Source of the DNA: Coturnix japonica
Lineage: Eukaryota > Chordata > Aves > Galliformes > Phasianidae
Assembly: GCF_001577835.2 (NCBI RefSeq)
Contig: NW_015439889.1
Location: 28,058 to 92,057, forward strand
Direction of reading: 5' to 3'
Length of the DNA stretch: 64,000 bases
Under the pieces are notes generated by a model that did no database searches, was not told the origin of the DNA, and saw only the letters and a list, made by a program, of their open reading frames with translations. The position numbers were made by a program, and so were the translations under genes. How positions within the stretch are numbered: the stretch's first letter is position 1; each line of letters starts with the position of its first letter. Shown here piece by piece: positions 15,664-36,514 of this stretch.

Positions 15664-17682
15664 ATGGCCTCATCCCATCACCCCGACATCACCACGGCTC
15701 TGCAGGACAACGAGGCTGCGCTGCTGGAGCCCGAGGAGACACACAATGATGCTGAATGCTGCCCTGGGCCGGGCAGGGAAAAGGCCCATGAGGAGAACTC
15801 AGGGTAGGAGCCCTTCAGTGGGGAACACAGTGGGTCAATGGGCACAGAGTGGTGGGGAATGGGGTGAAATCCAGCTGGCGGCCATGCCTGTTTCATATCT
15901 TTATCAACAGTCTGGATACCATAGAAACATAATAGGATAGGATAGGGTAGGATAGGATAGGATAGGATAGGATAGGATAGGATAGGATAGGATAGGATAG
16001 GATAGGATAGGATAGGATAGGGTAGGGTAGGGTAGGGTAGGGTAGGGTAGGATAGGATAGGATAGGATAGGATAGGATAGGATAGGATAGGATAGGATAG
16101 GATGGATAGGATAGGATAGGACAGGATGGATAGGATAGGACAGGACAGGACAGGATAGGATAGGATAGCCTGGGTTGAAAAGGACCACAATGCTCATCTC
16201 ATTTCAACCACCCTGCTGGGCGACCCAGAGCCACATCCAGCCTGGCCTTGAAATGAAGGGGATGAGGGGATTGAGTGCACCCTCTGGGACCAGACCTCAT
16301 TACTCAGCAGCCATCACACCCATTAGTGTGGTTCCCCCCTTTGGAATCCTAATTACCCCATTAATGTACCTAACTGAGCACTGACTGTTGGACTCAATAG
16401 GTTGAAATGTGGGCAAAGGGGGGTGGAGATGATTTGGGGATGGGCTGCACGTTGCCAGGGCAGTTTGGGGGGCAAATTGTGAGTGCGTGTCCTCGAGCTC
16501 CACACCTTTAAATCCCCAACCAGCCCCGGGGGGCAGCTGGGAGCTGAGCCCATGGAGTTTATCAGCAGGTCCCCTGTGCCTGTTGGTGACACGGGGTTCT
16601 ATTTGGGCTCAGGATGGAGGCGTCGGGCCCGGCGGTGCTGGACAGACAGGCTTCATCCCGCTACTTTGCTGCCCTGGACTCCAGCGTGGGGGATCTGCGG
16701 CAGCGGGCACAGAGCCTGATAGACAGACTGAACGACAGCCGCAAGGAGGACCACAGCGTGATGAGCGGCTTCCGAGACAGCCTGCAGCTGAAGGTGTGCG
16801 CTGTGCTGGGACGGGGCACGGTGGGACCGTTCGATGCGTTTAATCGCATCATTCCAACCGAATTAACCGCGGTGCTTTGGGGGGGGGAAGCAGCCGCCCG
16901 GGGGGCACCGGCGCCAGCTGCAGAGCCTGGTGCGTGCTTACACCGGCTGCGGCAGCAGGGAGCCCCCGGCCCCCCCGGGGTGGCTGCAGCTGCCTCCAGC
17001 TCCGCTTCAGGGAGCAGAGGGGATGCCAGGACCCCCCCCCCCGGCCCCCCCGGGGCGGCTGCAGCTGCCTCCAGCTCCGCTTCAGGGAGCAGAGGGGATG
17101 CCAGGACCCCCCCCCCCGGCCCCACGCTGCTGCTGCCCGCTTGGCCGCGTGCCGCGCTGGACTTCGCTCCTGCCGGCATCCCCGCAGCCAGGGGGCAGCG
17201 CCAGCACTTGGGGGAGGGGCTTCATGATGTCTGCGCCCCCCCTGTGCGCAGATGGCGGCTGGGACGGGGCAGCTGCGGCTGCGGGGACTCTGAGCTCGGC
17301 GGCGCTGGCTGGAGCAACAGCGACCGCGGGCGCAGCTGGCAGCAACGCCGGCCAAGCTGGGCCGGGAGCCGAGCCAGCGCTGGGCAGCAGCTGCCACCCC
17401 CCCCTCGGGGACGGCACCGGCTGCGCCCACGGTGCTGCCGTCCCTGCTGTCCCCAACAGCCCCCGTTTGTCGTCCCCTTTTTCAAAGGTGTCCAACCTGG
17501 CCGAGCAGCTGGAGGAGCGGCTCTTCCAGCTCTACAGCCTCCACAACGAGCTGATCCAGGAGCGGCTGCAGGAGCTGGCAGAAGTGATGGAGCGCGTCCG
17601 ACAGGCCGAGGCCGAGCTGCAGCAGGTCTGCCACACCGTGGAGGAGGCATACAGGGACCTGTGCCTGCAGCCCGAGACGTGA
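15664..17682 (+). CDS. SYCE2: Synaptonemal complex central element protein 2
   Basis: SYCE2 pairs with TEX12 in the central element of the synaptonemal complex and is needed for synapsis in meiosis. Coding exons: 15664-15803 (MASSHHPDITTALQDNEAAL), 16613-16793 (YFAALDSSVGDLRQRAQ, then DRLNDSRKEDHSVMSGF) and 17488-17682 (VSNLAEQLEERLFQLYSLHN through VCHTVEEAYRDLCLQPE). All junctions are in phase; 171 residues, human 218. The last two exons form the conserved helical core. The stop at 17680-17682 overlaps a perfect donor (GAGAC|GTGAGC). An acceptor at 17830 would add a short tail (VLVFGF), so the C terminus has two possible forms. The gene is tail to tail with GCDH. Confidence 0.88.
15931..16168. 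repeat. (GGATA)n pentanucleotide array at a CR1 3' end
   Basis: About 45 copies of GGATA with GGGTA variants near 16020-16050, in intron 1 of SYCE2. On the minus strand this is (TATCC)n directly following the CR1 3' end at 16167-16255. It looks like an expansion of the CR1 terminal microsatellite. Confidence 0.95.
16167..16255 (-). mobile_element. CR1 LINE 3'-end fragment
   Basis: The minus strand reads TTCAAGGCCAGGCTGGATG, then GGTTGAAATGAGATGAGCAT, then GGTCCTTTTCAACCCAGGC. This matches the layout of the avian CR1 3' end, normally TTGAACTAGATGATC then GGTCCCTTCCAACCC before a short terminal repeat. Only the 3' end is present, as is typical of 5'-truncated CR1 copies. Confidence 0.7.
16962..17118. 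repeat. Direct duplication of about 80 bp in SYCE2 intron 2
   Basis: The block CGGGGYGGCTGCAGCTGCCT through GGGATGCCAGGACCCCCCCC occurs twice in tandem (about 16962-17037 and 17042-17118) with nearly no change. It lies in the intron, although an open frame runs through it. Confidence 0.9.
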
Positions 17683-17860
17683 GCACGGCCCCAAGCGCAC
17701 GGTGAGCCCCCAGACCTCACAGGGAGCCCCCAGACCCCCCCACCAGCAGGTATTACCAATACATTGGGCCGGCCGCCCCCCCACGAACAGAGAAACGGGG
17801 ATACGAGGCACAAATTGCCTTTTCCACAGGGTGTTGGTGTTTGGTTTTTAACGCAATTCA

Positions 17861-17866
17861 AATAAA
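17861..17866 (+). terminator. SYCE2: SYCE2 poly(A) signal AATAAA
   Basis: Canonical hexamer 179 bases after the SYCE2 stop. It faces the GCDH signal at 17965-17970 on the other strand, so the two 3' ends lie within about 100 bases. Confidence 0.75.
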
Positions 17867-17964
17867 AGATCAAAACGGCCACACGTGTGAGCTGTGGCAC
17901 CAGCAGCACGAGGCAGCACCAAGCCCTGTCCTGGTGACAGGCAGCCAGGAGGGCACTTCCAGCC

Positions 17965-17970
17965 TTTATT
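17965..17970 (-). terminator. GCDH: GCDH poly(A) signal AATAAA
   Basis: The minus strand reads AATAAA 139 bases after the GCDH stop codon. Confidence 0.75.
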
Positions 17971-18108
17971 GTGTGCACGGTGAGGGCACCAGGCTGCCCT
18001 GCCATGCAGGTGGCACCGCATCCATTCCGTGCAGCACCGGCCCCTTTGGTGCAGCCCAAGCCCCTGGGCCGTCCCAAAAGGCCGCAGTGCCCCCAGCCCG
18101 GCCCAGCT

Positions 18109-20695
18109 CTACCCGCGCCGCTCCGTGGGCTGCCCGGCCGTGAACGCCTGGATCCCGGTGATGGCCCGGCCCAGGATCAGCGCGTGGATGTCGTGGGTGC
18201 CTGCAGTGGGGGGGGGGCTGTCAGCACACAGCGCTGGGATCACCCAGCCCGCAGCTTTGCAGGTACCTTCGTAGGTGTTGACGGCCTCCAGGTTCATGGC
18301 GTGCCGGATGACATGGTACTCGTCGCACACGCCGTTCCCCCCCAGCATGTCCCGCGCCTGCCGGGCGATGTCCAGGGCTTTGCCGCACGAGTTGCGCTTC
18401 AGCATCGACACCATCTCAGGGGTGGCCCTGGGGGGGGCAGACCCTCAGCTGGGCCCTGGGGAGCCCCCCCCGCAGCTCCCCTCAGCGCGGCACCCACTTG
18501 CCCTCGTCCTTGAGGCGGCCGAGCCGCAGGCAGGCGTGTAACCCCAATGTGATCTCCGTCACCATGTCCGCCAGCTTCTTCTGCACCAGCTGGTTCCGGG
18601 CCAAGGGCACCCCGAACTGCTTCCTGCACAAGGGGGGGGCACAGGGAGCTGGGGGGCGATGCAGTGGGGCCGGTTGTGCCCCCACTCCCCATTACCTATC
18701 CAGGCTGTACTGCCGAGCCGTCTCCAGGCAGAATTCTGCAGCGCCGAGTGCACCCCATGCGATGCCGTATCGGGCGTGGGTCAAGCAGCTGAAGGGACCC
18801 TGGGGGGCGGCCGTCAGTGGGGGTCCCGTTGCCGAGCTCCCCCCTCTTTCCCCCCAGCTCCTTACCCCCAGCCCCTTGGCCTTGGGCAGCACGTTCTCCT
18901 CCGGCACCTCCACGTCGTCCATGACGATCATGCCGGTGGTGGAGGCGCGCAGGGAGAACTTGCCCTCGATTTTTGGGGTGCTGAGCCCCTCCATGCCGCG
19001 CTGCAGCAGGAACCCCCGGATCTGCTGGTCCTCCTCGCACACCGCCCACACCACGCACAGATCCGCTGCTGGAGCGTTGGTGATCCTGGGGGTGTTGGGG
19101 GGCTCAGCAGGGCCCTGGGTGGGCTTCTCCCCCCAGCATGACTTTGGGGGAGGGTCTCACCACGTCTTGGTGCCCCGCAGGCGGTAGCTCTTTTTGGCTT
19201 TGTCGTAGCGCGCTCTTGTCTCCATGCTCCCGGGGTCGCTCCCGTGGTTGGGCTCCGTCAGCCCGAAGCAGCCCAGCATCTCCCCCCGCGCTGCACAGTG
19301 GGGTCAGACGGGTGTGGGACCCCCTGACCCCCCCCCACCCCCCACCCCTGCTCACCCAGTGCGGGCAGGAAGCGTTCCCTCTGTGCGGGGGTCCCGAAGG
19401 TCAGGATGGGGTGCATGACGAGGGACGACTGCACGCTCAGCACCGAGCGGTAGCTGCTGTCCACGCGCTCCAGCTCCCGGGTCACCAGCCCATAACCCAC
19501 CGAGGTGGTCCCCGCGCAGCCGTACCCTGGGGACCACCGCACCGCTGTGCCCCCCTGCTCCCTTCCCAGGGACCCCACTGCCCCCAGACCCACCTCTGGA
19601 GGATCGTACCCCCATGGGGTCACTCCTTCCCCTCCCACGCACCCCCAGTGGTCCCAACACCACCCTGGACCCTCCCCATAAGCCCTTAGAACTCCCCTTC
19701 TCCCTCCCTCATCCCTCTGCTCATTGACTCTCTCAGGGGAGCTTCCCCACCCAGAGACCCCACAACCATCCCTAAAGTTTCCCTTACCCCCCATCTCCCC
19801 AGAACCCCTTTAACACCCCCCATAAACCCCCCCCTCACCTTGTATGGTGGGACCCAGCAACCCCAGAGCTCCCATCTCATTCACGATTTCCCTGTCAAAG
19901 ACTTTTGGGGTGGGAGCACAGAAAGATGTGAAGCCGGCCGAGATGGGGGGGAATGGGGGGCAGGCAATGGGGACCCCCCAGCCTCCCCCATTGTGGTCCC
20001 CCACGTTGGCCGGTGGGGGTATCAGGGTAGCAACAAGAGGGGTCACGGGGAAGTTATGGGAACATATGGGGGGTCTGAGGATAATGGGATATAGGGGAAT
20101 ATCAGGGGCATTCTGGGAGGGTCTGGGGGTATCAGGGGAATACTGAGAGTGTATGGGGGTCAGAGACGTGCCAAGGGGGCAATGGGGTTCCCATTTTCCA
20201 GCCCCCAGTTTTGGAGCAGGAACACGGCACCATTGGGGGCACTGGGGGGTCTGTGGCCGTACCCTCGTGCCTGTTGGCACGCAGCACGCGGGGCAGCAGC
20301 TGCTCCTGGCTGTATTTGCGGACGGCGTCCCGCAGCATCCGCTCCTCCGGGCTCAGCAGCTCCTCCAGCACCAGGGCGTCCCCCCAATGGAAAACGGCTG
20401 GGGGGGAGAATCGGTCCCCGTGGGAACCCGGGGAGCCCCACGCGTGGGGTCAGCACGGGTGGGATCTCAACCTTCCTCCACCCCCACGTTCACGTTCTGG
20501 AGCCTCTTTTACCCTTTGCTCCGTCCTCCCCACCTCGCCGCCCCTCACCACGGTTGGGGGCGGCACCAACGGGACCCCGCTGCTCCAGGGGGGGTCTCCC
20601 TCACTCCACTCACCACGCGTGGGGGCGGCCGTTCCCCCCCAGCGGACACCGCTCAGCGCTGAGCGCAGCAACGGGGCGACGAAACGCAGCGCCAT
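18109..20695 (-). CDS. GCDH: Glutaryl-CoA dehydrogenase, mitochondrial
   Basis: GCDH is an FAD enzyme of the mitochondrial matrix that converts glutaryl-CoA to crotonyl-CoA in lysine and tryptophan breakdown. Exons: 20614-20695, 20263-20397, 19839-19901, 19356-19526, 19161-19290, 18866-19085, 18696-18799, 18498-18623, 18267-18427, 18109-18200; 427 residues (human 438). The start [14 protein letters not shown] is a presequence rich in Arg and hydrophobic residues. Core signatures: [57 protein letters not shown] and [11 protein letters not shown]. The catalytic glutamate sits in NTYEGTHDIH at about residue 397, split by the last intron. All ten exons keep phase and no essential residue looks changed. 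Confidence 0.98.
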
Positions 20696-21500
20696 GTGGC
20701 CTGGGGAGGAGGGGGGGAAAACGTGGTAGGAAGCGAAACCAAGACCCCCCAGAGCCCCCCAACCCAGCGCAACCGACCACCGTCCTCCCCCCGCACCGTG
20801 CGAGCAACGCGGCGGCGAACGGACCCAGCGGGGCACTGGAGTAACGTCACCGGGGGGAGGACACGGTGGGAGGGTTTGGGATGAACCTGGGATTAACCCC
20901 TTCCTGCCCCTAAATCCTGACACCCCCCCCCCAAACACCGAACTGCGTTACACGACTGTTAGACCAGGGATGGTGGGCGCGGGTGGGGGGGACTTGAGTC
21001 CCCCATATAATCCCAATTAAACAAGGGGTTGTTGGAAATGATGGCGAGGCATCTTTGGGCACCAAAGGGTTACGGGGTCTGTGCACCTGCAGGTAACAGG
21101 TGAGGGCAGCGCTGGGTGCGGGGGTGGCCCCTCGTGCTGTTTATCTGCCCTATGGGGTTATAACAGCTGCTTCATCCCCTTCAGCTGCACCTGGAGGTGA
21201 AGAAACGGGTCCTGGGGGGGGGGATCAACGCCCACAGAGGGATGGAGAAACGGGGATGTGGCAACGAGGGACAGCGGGGGTGGAGCGGGGTTGGACTCGG
21301 AGACCTGGGGGTCCTTAATGACATTAAAGAATCTCTGAATTCTATGATTTGAGGGGTTGGAGATGGGGGGATTTGGTGTCACGTCGATGTATTTGGGGAA
21401 CCTCGGGGGTTTGGGGGGAATTCATGGATTTGGAATTGTTTATAGGGGCACACCCACCCCCCCCCCCCCCGCCCCCATCCAGGCCCCACAAGCAGCACAT
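20696..21500. other. GCDH-MAST1 intergenic region; KLF1 and DNASE2 not present
   Basis: GCDH promoter CpG sequence, then about 600 bases without a supported gene. In human this interval holds KLF1 and DNASE2. No C2H2 zinc-finger or DNase II coding segment was seen on either strand. Confidence 0.6.
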
Positions 21501-21519
21501 GGGCTGGATCTGTACACGC

Positions 21520-21525
21520 TTTATT
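21520..21525 (-). terminator. MAST1: MAST1 poly(A) signal AATAAA
   Basis: The minus strand reads AATAAA about 490 bases past the MAST1 stop codon, defining a roughly 0.5-kb 3' UTR. Confidence 0.7.
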
Positions 21526-21606
21526 GATCCCCGTCCCCCCTGAGCCCCAAACCCCAGAGGGCCGCAGCGTCCCAGGGTCGTTTGCATAGCAAGAATGGGG
21601 GGGGTG

Positions 21607-21839
21607 TGACGTCAGGATGTCACGAAGGGTCGGTGATGTCATCCAGCGGGGTTGCGTTGTGACGTCACAGCAGTGACGTCACGGCACGGAGCGTTCCCCC
21701 ATCCCTACGGCTCTAACGGTGCCACCCCAGGCGCCATCGGAGCTGTGACGTCACCGCTCCCCCTGTGCCGGCGGTGACGTCACTCGGCGCCGTGACATCA
21801 TCAACCCCCCTCCACGGTGACATCACCGCCGTGACGTCA
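21607..21839. repeat. Array of six perfect TGACGTCA palindromes in MAST1 3' UTR
   Basis: Perfect octamers at 21607-21614, 21660-21667, 21674-21681, 21746-21753, 21775-21782 and 21832-21839. Near matches (GTGATGTCATC, GTGACATCATC, GTGACATCACC) lie between them. The spacing is irregular, so this is not a simple tandem repeat. Confidence 0.9.
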
Positions 21840-22010
21840 GCGAGGGCCAAAACGGAGCCGGGGGCGGGGAAAGCAACACCGGGAAAGCAGCGGGGCCGGG
21901 GGGTGTCACAGTATCGACCCTTTGGTACGTGGGGGGCACAAGTGCCTGCGGGGCCCCGTTATGTACAACGAGCGATGGGGACGGGGGGGGGCTCAGCGCC
22001 TCGGGGGGGC

Positions 22011-31809
<9,799 letters not shown>

Positions 31810-33255
31810 TGTTGCCGCTGCCGCTGCCCACACGGGATCGCATCCGGGGGGTCCGGGGGGTCCAGGCTGAAGCCGCGGGGGACAACAGCGGACAGGCGGC
31901 CGCAGCGCGCGGGCGGGGCCGGGCGGGGCTGGTTGTGGGGGGGGGCTGGGGGTGATGGGAGGGGGTGCGTTCCGTTCCGTTCGCGAGCGGCCACCACCTA
32001 AATGAAGGGGGGTTACCGGGGGGGGGGGTGCTCAGCCTGCTGCTCCATCCTCGGCAGCGGCAGCTCCTTCTGCAAAACGTGGGGGGGGGGAACGAGACCC
32101 CGAACCCCCTCCCATAAAATCATGTCCCTGCAAGACAACCTCACCGACCCGCCCCCCCCCAAAAAAATCAACCCTTCTCCCCTCCCCCTCGCAGGTCGGG
32201 GCTGCAGATAGCCCATTGCCCCCCTGCCCTTAAGGACCCCCATTATGCTCCCCCCGCCCCCCCCGTACCGCAGTCTGCCCCGCCGGATCACTCCCCGATC
32301 GTCCCATAGCGGCGCCGTTCGGGGGTCACGGACGCCCCCTCCCCCCGTTCACCCTCCGCAATCCGCGCCCGGACCCCGCCGCCCGACCCCCACCCACAAC
32401 TGGCCCCAGCCCCACGCCACCCCGGCGCTGTCCCGTGTCTGAAACGTTCGCTGTTCCCCGATATCCATGCATCTCCCAAATCCCGAGTAAAATTGACTAC
32501 CGGCGGCCAATTTCAGGCAAAGCCCCCGCCCCCAGAGACCCCCCTCCCCATCAAAAACACACGCATCTCTGTACATCGTAAGTGCCGTCACTCGGCACGC
32601 AAACCTAAAGCGCCGCCAAATAGAATGAGGGAGGGGGGGGGGTCAGTCAGATGTGCACGGACGCGCACATACGAGACCCCCACATCATTGCCCCTCCCCC
32701 CAACACCGGCACCTCCCCCCCCGGATCATGNNNNNNNNNNNNNNNNNNNNNNNNNCCCCTCCCCCCTCAAAAACACCATCTCTGTACTCGTAAGTGACGT
32801 CACTGCACTGCAAAAGCCCTAAAAGCGCAGCCAAAAGGAATGAGGGAATGGGGGGGGGGTCAGCAATGTGCATGGACCCGCACATCGAGACCCCCACATT
32901 CATTGCCCCCTCCCCCCAACAACGGGCACCCCCCCCCCCCGGATTATGGCCGTAATCCCCCCCGGATTGAGGCCATGGTGCGCTCAGTGCCAGTGCTGGT
33001 TAATGGGATCGGGGGGTGGGGGTGCCAAAGAGGCTGAGGGGGCGCAGCACCCCCATATCTCCTCCCCACACCCTTGTGAGCCCCAAAAGAGCCGCCCCCC
33101 AGGAGCCCCAAAAGAGCCGCCTCCCAGGAGCCAGCCCCTTTGTCACTGCCCCCCCCCCCCTTAAGAAAAGAAACTGTGGGACTTCTTTTTGTAGTAGAAG
33201 AAAAGCAGAGCTCTGTTGGAGGTAGGTGAGGATTTGGGGTTTTTTTGGGGGGGTT
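31810..33255. other. MAST1-RNASEH2A intergenic region; RTBDN not present
   Basis: CpG-rich MAST1 upstream sequence, then a local duplication around the 32731-32755 gap. A minus-strand reading after TTTTGCAG at about 32072 (KELPLPRMEQQAEH) has exon-like ends but no known homology. No retbindin-like sequence was seen. Confidence 0.45.
32550..32946. repeat. Near-identical duplication flanking an assembly gap
   Basis: Sequence at about 32550-32730 (AAAACACACGCATCTCTG to CCGGATCATG) is repeated at about 32765-32946 (AAAACACCATCTCTG to CCGGATTATG), with many single-base indels, on either side of a 25-N gap. The pattern suggests one locus assembled twice. Confidence 0.85.
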
Positions 33256-35574
33256 TCACAGCTCAGCCACGGGCTTCAGGCTGCGCTCCTGGAAGAAGCG
33301 GTGGGGGGAGCGGCGGGGGGAGCTCCGGCTGAAGTAGGAGAGCACCGAAGTGGGAGCAGAGGGGTCCTGGGATGGGTCCTCATCGGCCCTGGGGGGGTAC
33401 AGGAACATAAAGGGGGGTTTGGTCCCATCCCCCAGCACTGCTGTGCACCCCCAACAAGATCCTCTCTTCCCACTCAGCCCCCCCCACATTGTACTGCACA
33501 CCCTTCAGCATCACCCCCCCCTCCCAATCTCACAGTCCCTTCTACCCTCCCTGTATCCCATAGGACCCAGGACTTCCACAGACCCCCACCCCACATACCA
33601 GGTGACGGGGACCCCCCCGTGCCGCAGCAGTTCCTGTGCTGTGCCCCAGCTGAACCTCACCAGCCCTGGGAACCCAAACACGGGCTGCAGGTTCCTCCGC
33701 AGCCACTCCTTTGTTTTGGGGTCTGGGGGGTCAGAATGTGGAGGGGGGGGTTAAAGGTTGCCATGACATTTACCCCTCTCTGCTACCCCCCCAGTTCTTA
33801 CCATTGGGGTACCCTGAGCCATAGTCACGATCAATATCATCCCCCAGATCCTCTGTGAAGTTCCAACACTTCACTGCACGGTCACGGGCCACCTGAGGGC
33901 AGGGGAACGGCACAGAAAAACTGGAGTGAGACAAGTTGGGCTTCCTCAGGACCCCCCCCCAAAAAAAAGGGCATCTGCTTCAGGTCTTGTGATCAGCAAA
34001 GGGGGAGACATGGGGGGTCAGAGTGTCAGAGTGGTGGTGGGGAGACGATGGTGTGGGGGGAGGAGGGGTTGCAGTGGGGGTGGGGGTCGCAGTTGGGGGG
34101 GGTCACCTTGGCACAGATGCTGGCAGCGCTGACGATGGAGAACAGAGCATCAGCTTTGGGGCGCACAGTGACCTCCAGCCCTGGGAATCGACCCCGCAGC
34201 TTCGCCTCGTACTTCTCTGCTGGCCCCACTGTGTCCACAAACACCTGGGGGGGGGGGGGGCATACAGCATGTCCCCCCCCCCAGAGCATTCCAGAACCCC
34301 CAGTACTCTCCAACCCCCTCCCAAGGCCTCCCCAGCATTGCCCAAGCCTTTCCCACGAGAGTTCCCTCAGCAACCCCAAAATCCCCCCAGGACCCCCCAG
34401 CATCACCCCAAAAACCTCCAAATCCCCACCCCCAAATCAACCCCGTGCACCCCCCACTCTGCTCAGCCCCACTGGGGAAACTGAGGCATGGGAGAAACAA
34501 AGTGGGGTCCCCCCAGGGTCCCCCTCCTCACCTCGGCCACCTGTACCCCATTATCCAGCGCGTGCTGGATGAGCTCCGTGGCGGTGTCGTGGGACAGCTC
34601 ATTCAGGTTGTACTTTGCCCTGGGGATTGGGGGGGGGGTCACCTCCCAGCACCCCAAATTAGGGAGGAGGTGGTGATGAGGCTTATAGAAGGACCCCAAA
34701 AAGGATGAGGAGGGGTATCCCAAGGGTGGGGGGTCTGGGGGTCTCACCGCTGCTGCATGCAGGCTGAGATGTGCTGGGGGGGCAACACCTGCAGCGCCCA
34801 CCCCAGCAGCTCCCCCGCTGCCTCCAGCAGCCCAAAGCGCCGCTCACGCTCTGACTCCGACAGCGTCTTCGAGTCTGAAGGGTCACAGTGGAGTGAAGCC
34901 CCCCCACAAAGCACCCCCACCCCCTCCAGGACCCCCTAAATCCCCCCCAGCCCTAAATCCCCCCACCCCACTTCAAGACCCACCCTCAAAATGAAAACCA
35001 AACCTCCAACCCACCCCCTCATTTCAGGTAACAGGGATCCAGGAACCCTCCAGACCCTCACTCACCCTGTGCCCTCCCCACACCCCCCAACCCATAACCC
35101 CGCTGCCCTCCCCGGCCCCCACCTGCCACCCCCATCGCCTCCAGCTCCTGCAGCTGCTCCTTGGGGCAATAGCAGATCGCGTACACCATCGGGCCTGGGG
35201 GAGACACAGGGGGGGGAAATGAAAGAGACCCCCTTGAAACCCCCCCCCCCCATAACAAACCCCGATACAACAGAACCGCCGTCCCATATAAACTCCCATC
35301 TCCCGGGACGACCCCCCACCATACAGAGCAACCCGGATACAAAGCCCACCCAATATCGACTCACAGAGCTCCCCTTTCCCATACAAGCCCCGCGCCACGC
35401 CCCCCCCTTCCCCCCCCCCGGCTCCGTTAAACCCGCCCCTCCCTCACCCAGCACGGGACCCCTCCCCGCCTCGTCCACCCCCAGGACACAGGGGCGGCTG
35501 CGGCACGAGGGGGGGACGGGGGAGGAGAAGCGCCCCCCGCCCGCAGGGTCCCGCTCCAGCTCCGCCAGCGCCAT
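33256..35574 (-). CDS. RNASEH2A: Ribonuclease H2 catalytic subunit A
   Basis: This is the catalytic subunit of the RNase H2 trimer, which removes single ribonucleotides and RNA-DNA hybrids from nuclear DNA. Exons: 35448-35574, 35123-35194, 34748-34874, 34532-34619, 34107-34244, 33802-33892, 33599-33722, 33256-33388; exactly 299 residues, the human length. Active-site carboxylates are present: D34 and E35 in [14 protein letters not shown], one Asp in [12 protein letters not shown] and one in [19 protein letters not shown]. The conserved [16 protein letters not shown] follows. The C-terminal tail ends [17 protein letters not shown], close to human SSHRYFLERGLES. Every junction keeps phase. In human PRDX2 lies between this gene and JUNB; it is absent here. 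Confidence 0.98.
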
Positions 35575-36290
35575 CGTGGGCTCAGAGGGGGCGGGACCGT
35601 GCGGGAGGTTCCGTGTTAAGCAAAGCATTACGGGGAACGTAGTCCATGGGGCCAAGGGGGCGGTGGGTCCGATTGTGCTGCCCGGATCGGGGTGGGGGGG
35701 TCCCATAGAACTGCCGTGTTTTCAGACATCTGGGGGGTGGTCTCTGAACGTGTCCCCCCCTCCAGAGGCCCCCAGTACCACCGCAGGACCCCCACCCAAA
35801 TTGCCCGACCCCCCTCCCAGTTCCATATAATCATCACAGACCCCAACCCAGCACCCCCCCCCCCCCCCCCTAAAAAACAACCCTGCACCCACCCCCAGGC
35901 TCCACAACCTGCTCAGCCCCATAGAGGAAACTGGGGGCCCACCCCCCCCCCGGACAACTGAACTAAATCCTTCCTCCAGACTCCCCCGGGCTCCGGAAAC
36001 CTCCCCCCCCCGCCCAGCCGGGAAGTGTCCCCCCATGGGGTGGGGGGGGTGTTCCCGGAACGGCCCCCGCCTGTCCATATATGGGCACGGCTGCGTCAGA
36101 GGGGAAAGCCCCGACCCCACCCCCTTCCGCTGACGCCATAACGCGGGGGGGGACCTCAAGAAATGGGGTCTGGGGGTTCCGGGAAGAACGGGGGGAGTAA
36201 CCCACCCCCACAGAGCACTCAGCAATGACCTCAATCCTTCTCTTAATTAAATTAATCAGTACAAACGTACAAAAAAAAAACAATAATAAA
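35575..36290. other. RNASEH2A-JUNB intergenic region; PRDX2 not present
   Basis: RNASEH2A promoter, with a possible ZNF143-type element (GGGGAACGTAGTCC near 35632-35645), then C-rich sequence to the JUNB 3' end. No peroxiredoxin-like coding sequence was seen. Confidence 0.5.
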
Positions 36291-36514
36291 ACACGTTTCC
36301 CACCCCAGGGGGGGGGAACACCCGCGAATTAATAGGGCTTCTTCGTCCTGGGGAAGGGGCTCCAGGCCCCTTTGGGGTTGTCCCAGCCCCGGCGGGAGGG
36401 GCCCTGGTCCCGCAGGACCCTTCAGGTCGGTCCTTTGGCCGGGGGGGAACATTAAAAGCCCCCCGTCCCTTGTCCCTGTAGTTCTGTGCTCGTCCTCGGA
36501 GGGGGGGAAGGTCG

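Noticed and set aside
16794-17487. SYCE2 exon frame reading through intron 2 to give a 363-residue frame
   Set aside because: Conserved exons flank it with clear donor and acceptor and exact phase; the open reading is a GC effect.
21325-21355. CR1 3' end suggested by GAATTCTATGATT
   Set aside because: Only about 12 bases resemble the CR1 tail; upstream sequence does not match.
32013-32090. Possible RTBDN or extra MAST1 exon reading KELPLPRMEQQAEH
   Set aside because: Splice-like ends exist, but the peptide matches no family I know and no partner exons were found.
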